Notes: generated from the sequence alone by a model not told the origin. 11,315 nt of DNA from Deltaproteobacteria bacterium (GCA_023381945.1 JAMCQY010000212.1:1-11315), one strand, 5' to 3'. Shown: positions 1 to 7,772, counted from the stretch's first letter. Numbers and translations are program-made.

Positions 1-460
1 AACCAAAGCAACCCGGTGGGGATTGGGAAAAGTTAGAAGATATTTCCATGAAGACCAGAATCAGCCACTAGGACTCTTATCCAGATTAGGCAAATGGCCA
101 TTTAAAGACTTCCATTTTTTTTCGGATCAAGGTCGTTGCCATGGCCATTTTGAATGATCATTCCCATTATGTGGAAAAAATTATTCGTAAAAAACAGCTC
201 TTAGATACACTTGTTTGAACCCCAGGTCCTGCCTGACTGAACTCCGATAAATATAGCGTTTGCCAAAAGTTTTTTCCGATAACCCGATGGATTGTAGGAG
301 CGGACCCATGTGTCCGCCCGCAGGAGGGCGCACACGCGGGTGCGCCCCTACAAGAAATTAATTTTGGCAATCGCTATAAATCCAGGACTGCCAAAATTAT
401 CCCAAGTTTTCATCAACCCGAAGGCAAAGGACTTTTTGATAGGCGCTTAAAAAAAATTCC
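1..460. other. Gene-poor left edge with composite repeat
   Basis: No recognisable gene is seen. One plus-strand frame is open from the left edge (base 2) to a TGA at 155-157 and could be the tail of a gene that starts outside the window; a second frame is open to a TAG at 69-71. Neither gives a protein tail I recognise, and both are short enough to be chance. The main structure is the nested inverted-repeat element at 252-398. The minus-strand open frame across about 167-370 runs through that repeat and is not credible as a gene. Confidence 0.5.
252..398. repeat. Nested inverted-repeat (MITE/REP-like) element
   Basis: An outer 17-base arm at 252-268 (TATAGCGTTTGCCAAAA) is matched by its reverse complement at 362-378 with one mismatch. 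Inside it, TTGTAG at 292-297 pairs with CTACAA at 348-353 and encloses two hairpins: GCGGAC/GTCCGC (300-305 with 312-317) and GGGCGCAC/GTGCGCCC (326-333 with 340-347). Together they form a three-way-junction fold. A further perfect 10-base pair, AATTTTGGCA (360-369) with TGCCAAAATT (389-398), reuses the right arm. No transposase is present. It resembles a non-autonomous dispersed repeat; copy number elsewhere in the genome cannot be seen here. Confidence 0.7.
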
Positions 461-495
461 AAAAAAATAAAGCCGCAGACCAAAGCCTGCGGCTT
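461..495 (-). terminator. Rho-independent terminator of the minus-strand gene series
   Basis: A perfect 9-pair stem (AAGCCGCAG at 470-478 with CTGCGGCTT at 487-495) with an 8-base loop is followed, on the minus strand, by TATTTTTTT. It lies 22 bases beyond the stop of the thioesterase gene. The plus-strand side is also followed by T-rich sequence (499-510), so it may work in both directions. Confidence 0.9.
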
Positions 496-517
496 CAATT
501 TTTTAATTTTAGTCGAA

Positions 518-976
518 CTAGAGTCCCGAGGCTTCTATAGGCAGGAGCAGAAAACGGCTCTTGCCCGAGGCGATACGCAGGCCGTCGGCAATCCGGACGA
601 TTTCGCCTTCGGCGTGGCGGCGGCTGCCGTTGGGGGTATGCATGACGCCCCGGACCCTGATAGGCTCATCGGGTTTCAGGGGGGCGTGAAAGCGCACCTC
701 CATGCTGAGAGTGAGGCCCGGGCCGGCGAAATGCCAGATGGCGTGGGCCATGAGTTCATCCAGGAGGGTGGAAAGGATACCGCCGTGGATCACGTCGGCC
801 CAGCCCTGGTATTCCCGGGGTATGCTCAGTTCGGTTTCTGCTGACAACTCCGGCTCCGAATAACGCACCTCGATCTGGAACCCCTGGGGGTTGTCTTTGC
901 CGCAGACGAAGCAGTAGTTGTCTGATACGGGCGTCGGCAAGGCAGGCTTCGGGGATTTTTGATCTTTTGCAATCAT
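518..976 (-). CDS. PaaI/hotdog-fold acyl-CoA thioesterase family protein
   Basis: A 152-residue cytoplasmic protein of the hotdog superfamily, PaaI-like branch, which hydrolyses acyl-CoA or related thioesters; the substrate cannot be told from sequence. Visible marks are the N-terminal CFVCGKDNPQGF segment (residues 22-33) common in this branch, the VIHGG turn (62-66), and the TLLDE helix start (70-74) that carries the usual acidic catalytic position. The C-terminal strands include VRFHAPL and GEIVRIADG. Length is normal for a single hotdog domain. The ATG start at 974-976 is preceded by a weak CAGG. It is the last gene before the terminator at 461-495 and lies 199 bases after the rhodanese stop, so it may have its own promoter. 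Confidence 0.85.
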   Translation of the reverse strand: MIAKDQKSPKPALPTPVSDNYCFVCGKDNPQGFQIEVRYSEPELSAETELSIPREYQGWADVIHGGILSTLLDELMAHAIWHFAGPGLTLSMEVRFHAPLKPDEPIRVRGVMHTPNGSRRHAEGEIVRIADGLRIASGKSRFLLLPIEASGL

Positions 977-1004
977 CTGCCTGTTTCAAATCCTCGGGAC
1001 GGTA

Positions 1005-1055
1005 GCGCAGGCTTCGCAGCCCAGGCCGATTCAGGTATGGTTTGCGGAGCCTGCG
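1005..1055. repeat. Long hairpin between rhodanese and thioesterase genes
   Basis: CGCAGGCTTCGCA (1006-1018) and TGCGGAGCCTGCG (1043-1055) are inverted with 12 of 13 positions matching and a 24-base loop. Neither side has a convincing T-run, so it is not a standard terminator. On the minus strand it lies in the leader just upstream of the thioesterase start. It may be a processing or stability element or a dispersed-repeat remnant. Confidence 0.55.
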
Positions 1056-1175
1056 GTTAGCAATTTTCTAATAACTCTGTATAGCACAGGTGAAACTTCA
1101 GTGCCAGTTTTAGTGGTCAGTAATTTCATGTCGAAGCACTTGCGGCAAACCTGGCAATTGACTATCGGCCTTTGG

Positions 1176-1592
1176 CTACTTCCTCGGCTCAGTAGGGTAG
1201 CCTGAGGCTTCCCATTCCTCCCAGCCGCCTTTCAGAGCCCAAACGTGCTTGAAGCCAAGGCCAATTAATTGCTGCGCCACCCGGGCGCTGGTGCCCTCAT
1301 TTGGTCAGGCGCAGTAGAGGACGATTTTCTGGTTTTTGGGCAGACTGGCGGCCCAAGTTTTCACCTCTTTGGGGTCCTGGCGCACCGCTCCCTTAATGAT
1401 TTTGTCGCTGCTTTGCCAATCTTGAGGTTGTCTGACATCCAGGATAAGTAAGTGGGGATCGGCGAGCCAGCTTTTCAGGGTGCCTTTGTCAAGGCGCGGC
1501 GCCGCCGCCCCCTGGCCAAAAGCACACGACCAGGTGAACGCCAGCAGCAAACCGACTGTCAACACCATTACCGATAACCTTGCTTTTTTCAT
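1176..1592 (-). CDS. Exported rhodanese, probable selenoprotein (in-frame UGA at catalytic position)
   Basis: Read through one TGA (1305-1307), this is a 138-residue single-domain rhodanese, which moves sulfur between donors and acceptors via a persulfide on an active-site cysteine. MKKAR plus a hydrophobic run (6-22) is a signal peptide with probable cleavage near AFG-Q, so the protein acts outside the cytoplasm. The domain shows LLILDVRQPQDW (48-59), IKGAV (66-70), and the loop YCA-U96-PNEGTSARVA. After the TGA, 42 codons continue to a TAG at 1176 with ALKGGWEEWEASGYP, a textbook rhodanese end. In relatives the loop reads YCACPNEATSA, and the second Cys heads the C-x5-S catalytic loop; the TGA sits exactly there, making a C94-x-U96 pair. 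The ATG at 1590-1592 has AGGAG five bases upstream; an in-frame ATG at 1694 overlaps thrC and would spoil the signal peptide. The alternatives are a nonsense mutation (TGC to TGA) or a sequencing error. Selenocysteine is favoured because nothing else is damaged and a SECIS-like hairpin follows. Confidence 0.8.
1261..1307 (-). promoter_or_regulatory. Candidate bacterial SECIS element
   Basis: Directly after the UGA (1305-1307, followed by C) the minus-strand RNA can fold. CCAA (1304-1301) pairs with UUGG (1264-1261) at the base, and a perfect stem GCGCC/GGCGC (1288-1284 with 1278-1274) closes a five-base loop CGGGU (1283-1279). The loop starts 22 bases past the UGA and has G at its second position. 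Bacterial SECIS elements are known to sit inside the coding frame just after UGA, with a small G-containing apical loop about 16-37 bases away. The middle part between the two stems is poorly paired. The fold was made by eye, without energies. Confidence 0.6.
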
Positions 1593-1669
1593 CTTCTCTC
1601 CTTTCCTATATTGCCGGTTTTCTAGAAAAGATAAGGCACCGGTAACGATGCAGCAATCCTGATAATTAA

Positions 1670-1697
1670 CCACTGGCCACTGATCACTGCTCACTGC
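1670..1697. repeat. Tandem heptamer array A (YCACTGN x4)
   Basis: Four consecutive 7-base units on the plus strand: CCACTGG, CCACTGA, TCACTGC, TCACTGC. The array overlaps the 3' end of threonine synthase: on the minus strand the units encode its last residues (S-S-E-Q) and the TGA stop at 1684-1686, then run into the gap before the rhodanese gene. Confidence 0.75.
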
Positions 1698-3159
1698 TTT
1701 TTGGGCTCAGTTCCAGCAATCTGGCAATCTGACCGGCCAGGTCGGCGGTCTCTTGCGCCGGGTCCCCGGTTTTCGGGGTAAGCAATTGCGGCCGATTCTG
1801 ATATTCCGGTTTCGGCTTGATCTCAAATTCCGGCGGAAAGGTGTTTTCGAAATACATCTGCTGAAAGCCGATGAATTTTAAATGGTGGGCGGTGGAGTCC
1901 AGGACCGCCACCTCGCCTTTGGCAATCAGCTTCTCTTTCAGGGCTTCCCGGAAGCCCGCCAGGGATTCGCCCCCCTGGGTGTCGGCGATGTGGCCGTGGC
2001 GGTTGGCCAGGAGCATGGAGTCCATGATCTCCTGTTCGCTCACCTGCACCACGGCGACACTGCCCTCGCCGGCCAGCTGGTGATATTCGTCCACCAGACG
2101 GATGACCCGGGGCATGGACACGGGGTTGCCGATCATGGCGGCCTGGGCCACGCTGGGGGCCACGGACACCGGAGTGAAGATGCGTTTGTTTTTGTCGGGC
2201 TCCAGGTAGTAGCGGAACACCGGGTCGGCGTGGCGGGACTGAACGCCCACGACCCGGGGCAGGCTTTCTATTATTTTAAGATCATGGAGGCGCAGCAAAC
2301 CCTGGAGGATGGCGGTGATATTGCCGGCGTTGCCGATGGGCACCACCACGACCTTATTGGCTAAATCGTAATCGAACGTTTGTGCCACTTCAAAGGCATA
2401 AGACTCCTGGCCCCGGATGCGCCAGGAGTTCTTGGAGTTGAGCAGGGCCACCCTGTAGTTATCCGCCAGGGCCTCCACCACCTTCATGCAGTCGTCGAAG
2501 ACCCCGGGGATCTCCAAGACCTGGGCGCCGCTGCCCAAAGGCTGGGCCAACTGCTGCGGCGTCACCTTGCCGTGGGGCAGGAGCACCGCGGAGGCGATCT
2601 GCTTGCCCAGATAAGCGGAGTAGAGGGCCGCGGCCGCGGAGGTGTCGCCGGTGGAGGCGCAGATGGCCAGCATCTTGCCGGCCCCGGGCCGGTGCGCCAG
2701 GTAGTTGAGATAGCTCAAGGCCGCGGCCATGCCCCGGTCCTTGAAGGAGGCGCTGGGGTTCTGGCCGTCGTTCTTATAATAGAAAGCCGCGCCGACTTCC
2801 TCTTGGAGGGCCTCGTTGGCCGCCACCTGGGGGGTATGGCCTTCGCCCAGATAGATGATGTCCTCAAGGGGGATGACCGGCGTAATCAATTCATAAAACA
2901 GGTGGATGCCCTTGAGCGCCGGGATATTGAGCATCTTGCGGTAATCGAACAACTGCCGCCAGAAGGTTCCCGAATGCCTTTTCAGGCGATCGGCGGCCTT
3001 GTCTTCCAGGAGGAACAGACCCTTGCATTTGGGGCAGGTGTAAAGGAGCTGGCTGATGTCGTATTCTGAGCCGCATTCGAGGCAGCGGTAAACCAGGTCA
3101 CCTTCGGGCTTGGGGATCAGATGCGGGCGGATATCGTCAGGGAATTGGTCGAGTTTCAA
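1684..3159 (-). CDS. thrC: Threonine synthase (PLP-dependent)
   Basis: A 491-residue cytoplasmic enzyme converting O-phosphohomoserine to threonine, the last step of threonine synthesis. An N-terminal zinc ribbon (C26, C29, C42, C45 in CLECG and CPKCK) precedes the PLP fold-type II domain. NPSASFKDRGMA holds the Schiff-base lysine K140, and a glycine-rich VVPIGNAGNITA binds the PLP phosphate. The zinc-ribbon layout is that of the archaeal-like ThrC group also common in deltaproteobacteria. The start is a TTG at 3157-3159: GGAGG lies four bases upstream (3164-3168), and the TTG overlaps the TGA of the upstream HNH gene (TTGA), so translation is probably coupled. The last codons and stop lie in heptamer array A, suggesting the original C-terminus was altered by the repeat. 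A related PLP enzyme acting on another phosphorylated substrate is possible but less likely. Confidence 0.88.
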   Translation of the reverse strand: MKLDQFPDDIRPHLIPKPEGDLVYRCLECGSEYDISQLLYTCPKCKGLFLLEDKAADRLKRHSGTFWRQLFDYRKMLNIPALKGIHLFYELITPVIPLEDIIYLGEGHTPQVAANEALQEEVGAAFYYKNDGQNPSASFKDRGMAAALSYLNYLAHRPGAGKMLAICASTGDTSAAAALYSAYLGKQIASAVLLPHGKVTPQQLAQPLGSGAQVLEIPGVFDDCMKVVEALADNYRVALLNSKNSWRIRGQESYAFEVAQTFDYDLANKVVVVPIGNAGNITAILQGLLRLHDLKIIESLPRVVGVQSRHADPVFRYYLEPDKNKRIFTPVSVAPSVAQAAMIGNPVSMPRVIRLVDEYHQLAGEGSVAVVQVSEQEIMDSMLLANRHGHIADTQGGESLAGFREALKEKLIAKGEVAVLDSTAHHLKFIGFQQMYFENTFPPEFEIKPKPEYQNRPQLLTPKTGDPAQETADLAGQIARLLELSPKSSEQ

Positions 3160-3885
3160 GGGGCCTCCAGGTGTTCTTTGATTATGTCTTTAATAAACTC
3201 TGGAATATCTTTCTGAAGTTCCTGTGTGCGCTTTTTTAGTTTTTCATAAATATTAACTTCATCTTCGGACCAAATAATATCTACTCTCCTGATTTGACGC
3301 ATTGCTATGTGCTCATAATTTTCCGGGTAAGCCCAATAACATTTTTGGCATATTTCGACTTTTTTCAATTCTAACCAATTAACACAATGTTCACATGACC
3401 ATGACTTTGCTCGATTAGCTGAGCCACAAAGCAGCATATAGGAATTAGGATCATTCATATTCCCTGGGTCATCGCCAGCAACCTCGTAAGGTATTCTATG
3501 ATCAATCTGTAAGTCCCTCTCATTAAATATCTCTAGATGGATTTCACAGCGGGAGCCATTGATCTCTATTAGGTTTTTCTTGAGTTCTTTAGAAAATGCC
3601 GTCCGTCCTTTCAACCTTCCAAATCGTGCCCTTTGGGGTTCGCCAAACCGATAGGCTCCGATTTTTCGACCATCAGAACCCTCAACTCGAAAAGTTTCCA
3701 ACGGTATTCCCTGCTCTCTGACATCTCGTGCGGCTCGGGGTGGATGATTATAACCGTACTTATCTTTCAATTCCTGTGTAGTTATAAACCCATATTTTTA
3801 ATATATGGTCAATAACAGTTCGAGGACGCTTTGCCTTTACGGATTTGCATTTCTTAATAAAATCAAGGGGCAATTTATTTACCAT
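3156..3885 (-). CDS. HNH restriction endonuclease, frameshifted near its 5' end
   Basis: Probable partner nuclease of the adjacent adenine methyltransferase. An intact frame runs from 3770 to 3156 (204 codons from a TTG) and holds the HNH core: QIDHRIP with D90-H91, ANRAKSW with N119, and two zinc-knuckle pairs C126/C129 (CEHC) and C141/C144 (CQKC). Upstream, a second frame starts with ATG at 3883-3885, overlaps the methyltransferase stop by seven bases (ATGGTAA), has GGAG 11 bases before it, and encodes MVNKLPLDF...RPRTVIDHILK. It then goes out of frame at an A5 run (3795-3799) and stops at 3760. Removing one A joins the two as ...DHILKYGFITTQELKDKYGY..., a smooth helix-turn-helix-like N-terminus and a protein of about 242 residues. 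The TTG at 3770 has only a badly spaced AGGA, so it is unlikely to be the natural start. The gene is therefore broken, phase-variable, or carries a base-call error. Base composition is AT-rich, unlike the flanking genes. Confidence 0.75.
3795..3799 (-). other. A5 run at the HNH frameshift
   Basis: The minus-strand stretch TTAAAAATATGGG is where the two reading frames of the HNH gene meet. Four A instead of five would give one continuous frame. The run is too short for efficient transcriptional slippage as usually described, so an indel or base-call error is likelier than programmed recoding. Confidence 0.6.
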
Positions 3886-4808
3886 TCTTTGTGACTCTCC
3901 ATAAGGCATAATTGTTCACCCCTAGTATATTTATATACCGTTGGAACATTGACTAACTCATCAACCAAACTGGATGAAAGATATAGCGATTCTATCGTTA
4001 CATCATCTCTCCCTAATAACGTAGCTTGTGATGATCTGCCTGCATATAACTCAATGAGTGTTAAGTTAAGATCATCAGGCAAATTTCTCCCGTGGGTCTT
4101 GGCTCCAGTACGGCCATCATAGCTTACAATATACCGAATACCATTTTTATTAAGAGTATTAAGCGCTTCTACAAATTCACAAAATTGAACACTTTGCAAA
4201 TATCTCGTATCTCTATCCCCACAAACACCCTGATAAGGCGGATCCATGTATACAAGATCCCTATTTGTAACTTTTTCCAAAATGTCTCTATAATTTACTG
4301 ATGAAATTGTGGTCCTTCCTTTTAAATAATATGATACGCCTAATATTTGAAGTTTCATAGTTTTAGGATGCATTCCTTTTCTACGATTGTCTGGACTCTG
4401 GTTAAACTCTCCTTGTGAATTATATCTTACAGAACCTTTAACACAACGAGCCAAGAGATATAAAAAAAGATCACTACGTCCCGTTAGATTAAATTCATCT
4501 CTGACTTTATTATAAAATTTTCTAGGATCAGCCAATTGTTTTTGCCAAAGTGATTCGTATTGGGCAGAGATTAACTCAGGTGTTTCAATTATAGCTCTCC
4601 ATAAATCCATTAAAGGCTTATTTAAATCATTAATATGGTAATTTTTGGCTAATCCTTTAACAGCGGCAGCAATTGTGATAGCTGCTGATCCTGCAAAAGG
4701 CTCATAAAGCGTATCGATTTCTGGTGGGAAATATCTCAAAATATCTTCGGCAAGATTACGTTTACTGCCTTGATATGGGATAGGATGAGGTATTTTCCTA
4801 ATCTTCAT
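3879..4808 (-). CDS. D12-class DNA adenine-N6 methyltransferase (Dam/DpnM-like)
   Basis: A 309-residue methyltransferase transferring a methyl group from S-adenosylmethionine to adenine N6 in DNA. Order of motifs: PYQGSKRNLA (11-20), the SAM-binding YEPFAGSAA (35-43), and catalytic DPPY at 189-192 (motif IV), which is the alpha/D12 class arrangement. The recognition sequence cannot be read from the protein; GATC is typical for Dam relatives but unproven here. ATG at 4806-4808 lies five bases after the ntrC stop; the longer open frame reaching back to 5072 runs inside ntrC and is rejected because its added part is an arginine/proline-rich shadow. No good Shine-Dalgarno is seen, so coupling to ntrC translation is likely. 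AT-rich composition (18 of 60 G+C in 4621-4680, against 36 of 60 in 5401-5460 of ntrC) points to horizontal gain together with the HNH gene. Confidence 0.88.
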   Translation of the reverse strand: MKIRKIPHPIPYQGSKRNLAEDILRYFPPEIDTLYEPFAGSAAITIAAAVKGLAKNYHINDLNKPLMDLWRAIIETPELISAQYESLWQKQLADPRKFYNKVRDEFNLTGRSDLFLYLLARCVKGSVRYNSQGEFNQSPDNRRKGMHPKTMKLQILGVSYYLKGRTTISSVNYRDILEKVTNRDLVYMDPPYQGVCGDRDTRYLQSVQFCEFVEALNTLNKNGIRYIVSYDGRTGAKTHGRNLPDDLNLTLIELYAGRSSQATLLGRDDVTIESLYLSSSLVDELVNVPTVYKYTRGEQLCLMESHKEW

Positions 4809-4813
4809 AATTT

Positions 4814-6187
4814 TTATGAGGTAAGATGATACTTCTTCAGTTTGTATTGCAGCAGGCTTTTGGTGATGCCCAGGAGTTCGGCGGCCCGGACCTGGACCTG
4901 GCCGCTTTTCTCCAGGGCCCGGCGGATCATCTGCTCCTCGATGGCCTCCAGGGCTTCGGGCAAAGGAGTGTGCAGCGGCACGAAGCGGTCGATGTCCAGC
5001 TTGGCCTCGCCCACGGGCGCCGGCGCCAGTCCGCCGGGGAGATCTGCGGGCGTGACCAGGTTGTCGTGGCAAAGGATCACGGCCCGCTCCATGACGTTTT
5101 CCAGCTCCCGGACGTTTCCCGGCCAGGAGTATTGCACCAACACCTTTAAAGCTTCCGGCGTCAGGCGGATTTTGCCCCGGACGTTTTCCTGGGCGTACTT
5201 CTTGATGAAATGGGCCGCCAGCAGGGGGATGTCTTCCTGGCGCTGCCGCAAGGGGGGCACGCTCAGATGGACCACGTTGAGGCGGTAGAACAGGTCCTCC
5301 CGGAAGCGGCCCTCCTGCACGTCTTCTTTCAGGTCGCGGTTGGTGGCGGCCACCACCCGCACGTCCACTTTGATGGTGCGGTTGCCGCCCACCCGCTCGA
5401 ATTCCATCTCCTGGAGGACCCGCAGAAGTTTGACCTGGAGGGCCTGGGACATCTCCGCCACTTCATCCAGGAACAAAGAGCCGCCGTCGGCCAGCTCGAA
5501 GCGGCCCTTGCGCATGGCCACCGCATGGGTAAAGGCGCCCCGTTCATGGCCGAAGAGTTCAGACTCCAGCAGGGTTTCGGTCAGCGCGGCGCAGTTTACC
5601 GAGATAAAGGGCTTTTGGGCCCGGTTGCTGCACTGGTGGATGGCCCTGGCCACCAACTCCTTGCCGGTGCCGCTTTCGCCGCTGACCAGAACCGTGGCCT
5701 TGGATTGAGCCACCCGCTTCACCAGGGCCAGGATTTCCTGCATCGATTTGGCTTCGCCTACAATATTGGGGAAGCCGTATTTCTTTTCCAGTTCCTGGTG
5801 CAGCAGGCGATTAGTGAGGATAAGGTGGCGGTACTCCAGGGCCTTGGCGATGGTCATCAGGATTTCGTCGTTCTTAAAGGGCTTCAGGATATAATCGAAG
5901 GCCCCTTTCTTCATGGCGGTGACCGCCTTCTCCACGGTGCCGAAGGCGGTCATGATGATCACCGGCAATTCTTGATACAGGCGGTGCAGTTCATCCAACA
6001 ATTCAATGCCGCTCATCTTGGGCATCTTCATGTCGGTGAGCACCAGGTCTAGATCTGCGGCCGCGGCGATTTTCAGGGCCTCGGTGGCGCTGGAGGCGGT
6101 GACGACCTCGTAGCCCGCCTCACCCAGTAAGGCCTCCATGACCGTTAAATAATTGATTTCGTCGTCAACGACTAAAATGGTATCCAT
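4814..6187 (-). CDS. NtrC-family sigma54-dependent response regulator
   Basis: A 457-residue cytoplasmic activator of sigma54 promoters. Receiver domain (1-118): D8/D9, phospho-acceptor D52 (LVLTDMKMP), T80, K102. AAA+ domain: Walker A GESGTGKE (170-177), Walker B LFLDE (238-242), the arginine-finger region REDLFYRLNVV (296-306), and WPGNVRELENV (355-365). C-terminal Fis-type helix-turn-helix RAAELLGITKSLLQYKLKKY (434-453). The sigma54-contact loop reads GAFTHA (217-222) instead of GAFTGA, with His at 221; the following ELADGGSLFLDE is normal. It lies 74 bases after the kinase gene and is surely its partner. No Shine-Dalgarno precedes the ATG at 6185-6187; heptamer array B occupies that position. 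The regulon is unknown. Confidence 0.92.
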   Translation of the reverse strand: MDTILVVDDEINYLTVMEALLGEAGYEVVTASSATEALKIAAAADLDLVLTDMKMPKMSGIELLDELHRLYQELPVIIMTAFGTVEKAVTAMKKGAFDYILKPFKNDEILMTIAKALEYRHLILTNRLLHQELEKKYGFPNIVGEAKSMQEILALVKRVAQSKATVLVSGESGTGKELVARAIHQCSNRAQKPFISVNCAALTETLLESELFGHERGAFTHAVAMRKGRFELADGGSLFLDEVAEMSQALQVKLLRVLQEMEFERVGGNRTIKVDVRVVAATNRDLKEDVQEGRFREDLFYRLNVVHLSVPPLRQRQEDIPLLAAHFIKKYAQENVRGKIRLTPEALKVLVQYSWPGNVRELENVMERAVILCHDNLVTPADLPGGLAPAPVGEAKLDIDRFVPLHTPLPEALEAIEEQMIRRALEKSGQVQVRAAELLGITKSLLQYKLKKYHLTS

Positions 6188-6188
6188 G

Positions 6189-6223
6189 AGTTTTTAGTTT
6201 CAAGTTTCGGGTTTCGAGTTTTC
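6189..6223. repeat. Tandem heptamer array B (RGTTTYN x5)
   Basis: Five consecutive 7-base units on the plus strand: AGTTTTT, AGTTTCA, AGTTTCG, GGTTTCG, AGTTTTC. The array begins one base upstream of the ntrC start codon and fills the space where its ribosome-binding site should be. Confidence 0.7.
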
Positions 6224-6224
6224 T

Positions 6225-6249
6225 GGTTCCCAAGTTAAACTTGGGAACC
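6225..6249. repeat. Perfect 12-bp palindrome between the ntrB-like and ntrC-like genes
   Basis: GGTTCCCAAGTT and AACTTGGGAACC flank a single A. In RNA this would form a 10-pair hairpin with a small loop. No T-run follows on the minus strand, so it is not a clear terminator; it could modulate kinase/regulator ratio by stabilising or processing the transcript, or bind a dimeric protein. Confidence 0.75.
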
Positions 6250-6261
6250 GGAGCAATCAGA

Positions 6262-7725
<1,464 letters not shown>

Positions 7726-7772
7726 AAGACTATCATTGGCGGTTTGGTTATCCCGCCTGTCCTGATTTTGAG

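Noticed and set aside
1091..1106. Possible sigma54 promoter on the minus strand (TGGCAC-N5-TTTCA)
   Set aside because: Spacing is right, but the -12 element lacks the required GC (TC instead), so it is not a supported site.
1020..1175. Minus-strand frame with CQVCRKCF after the rhodanese stop, suggesting a small zinc protein
   Set aside because: The cysteine part has no ATG, GTG or TTG start in frame; from the only ATG just 32 unremarkable residues remain, with no ribosome site.
1305..1694. Rhodanese as a 129-residue protein starting at 1694 and ending at the TGA
   Set aside because: The upstream ATG overlaps thrC and puts 34 extra residues before an obvious signal peptide, and the end would cut the domain in its catalytic loop; the ATG at 1592 with AGGAG and the readthrough frame fit the family far better.
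2380..3069. Long plus-strand open frames opposite thrC, ntrC, ntrB-like and pgi genes
   Set aside because: They are antisense shadows of GC-rich genes: histidine/glycine/valine- or arginine/proline-rich products with no family motif, lying fully inside well-supported genes.
3156..3770. HNH gene as an intact 204-residue protein starting at TTG 3770
   Set aside because: Its ribosome site is badly spaced, and upstream coding in two frames joins to a natural N-terminus by one base; a broken longer gene is the better reading.
4809..5072. N-terminal extension of the methyltransferase back to 5072
   Set aside because: The added residues are an out-of-frame copy of the GC-rich ntrC 3' end and look like low-complexity R/P/G sequence; the family N-terminus begins at the ATG at 4808.
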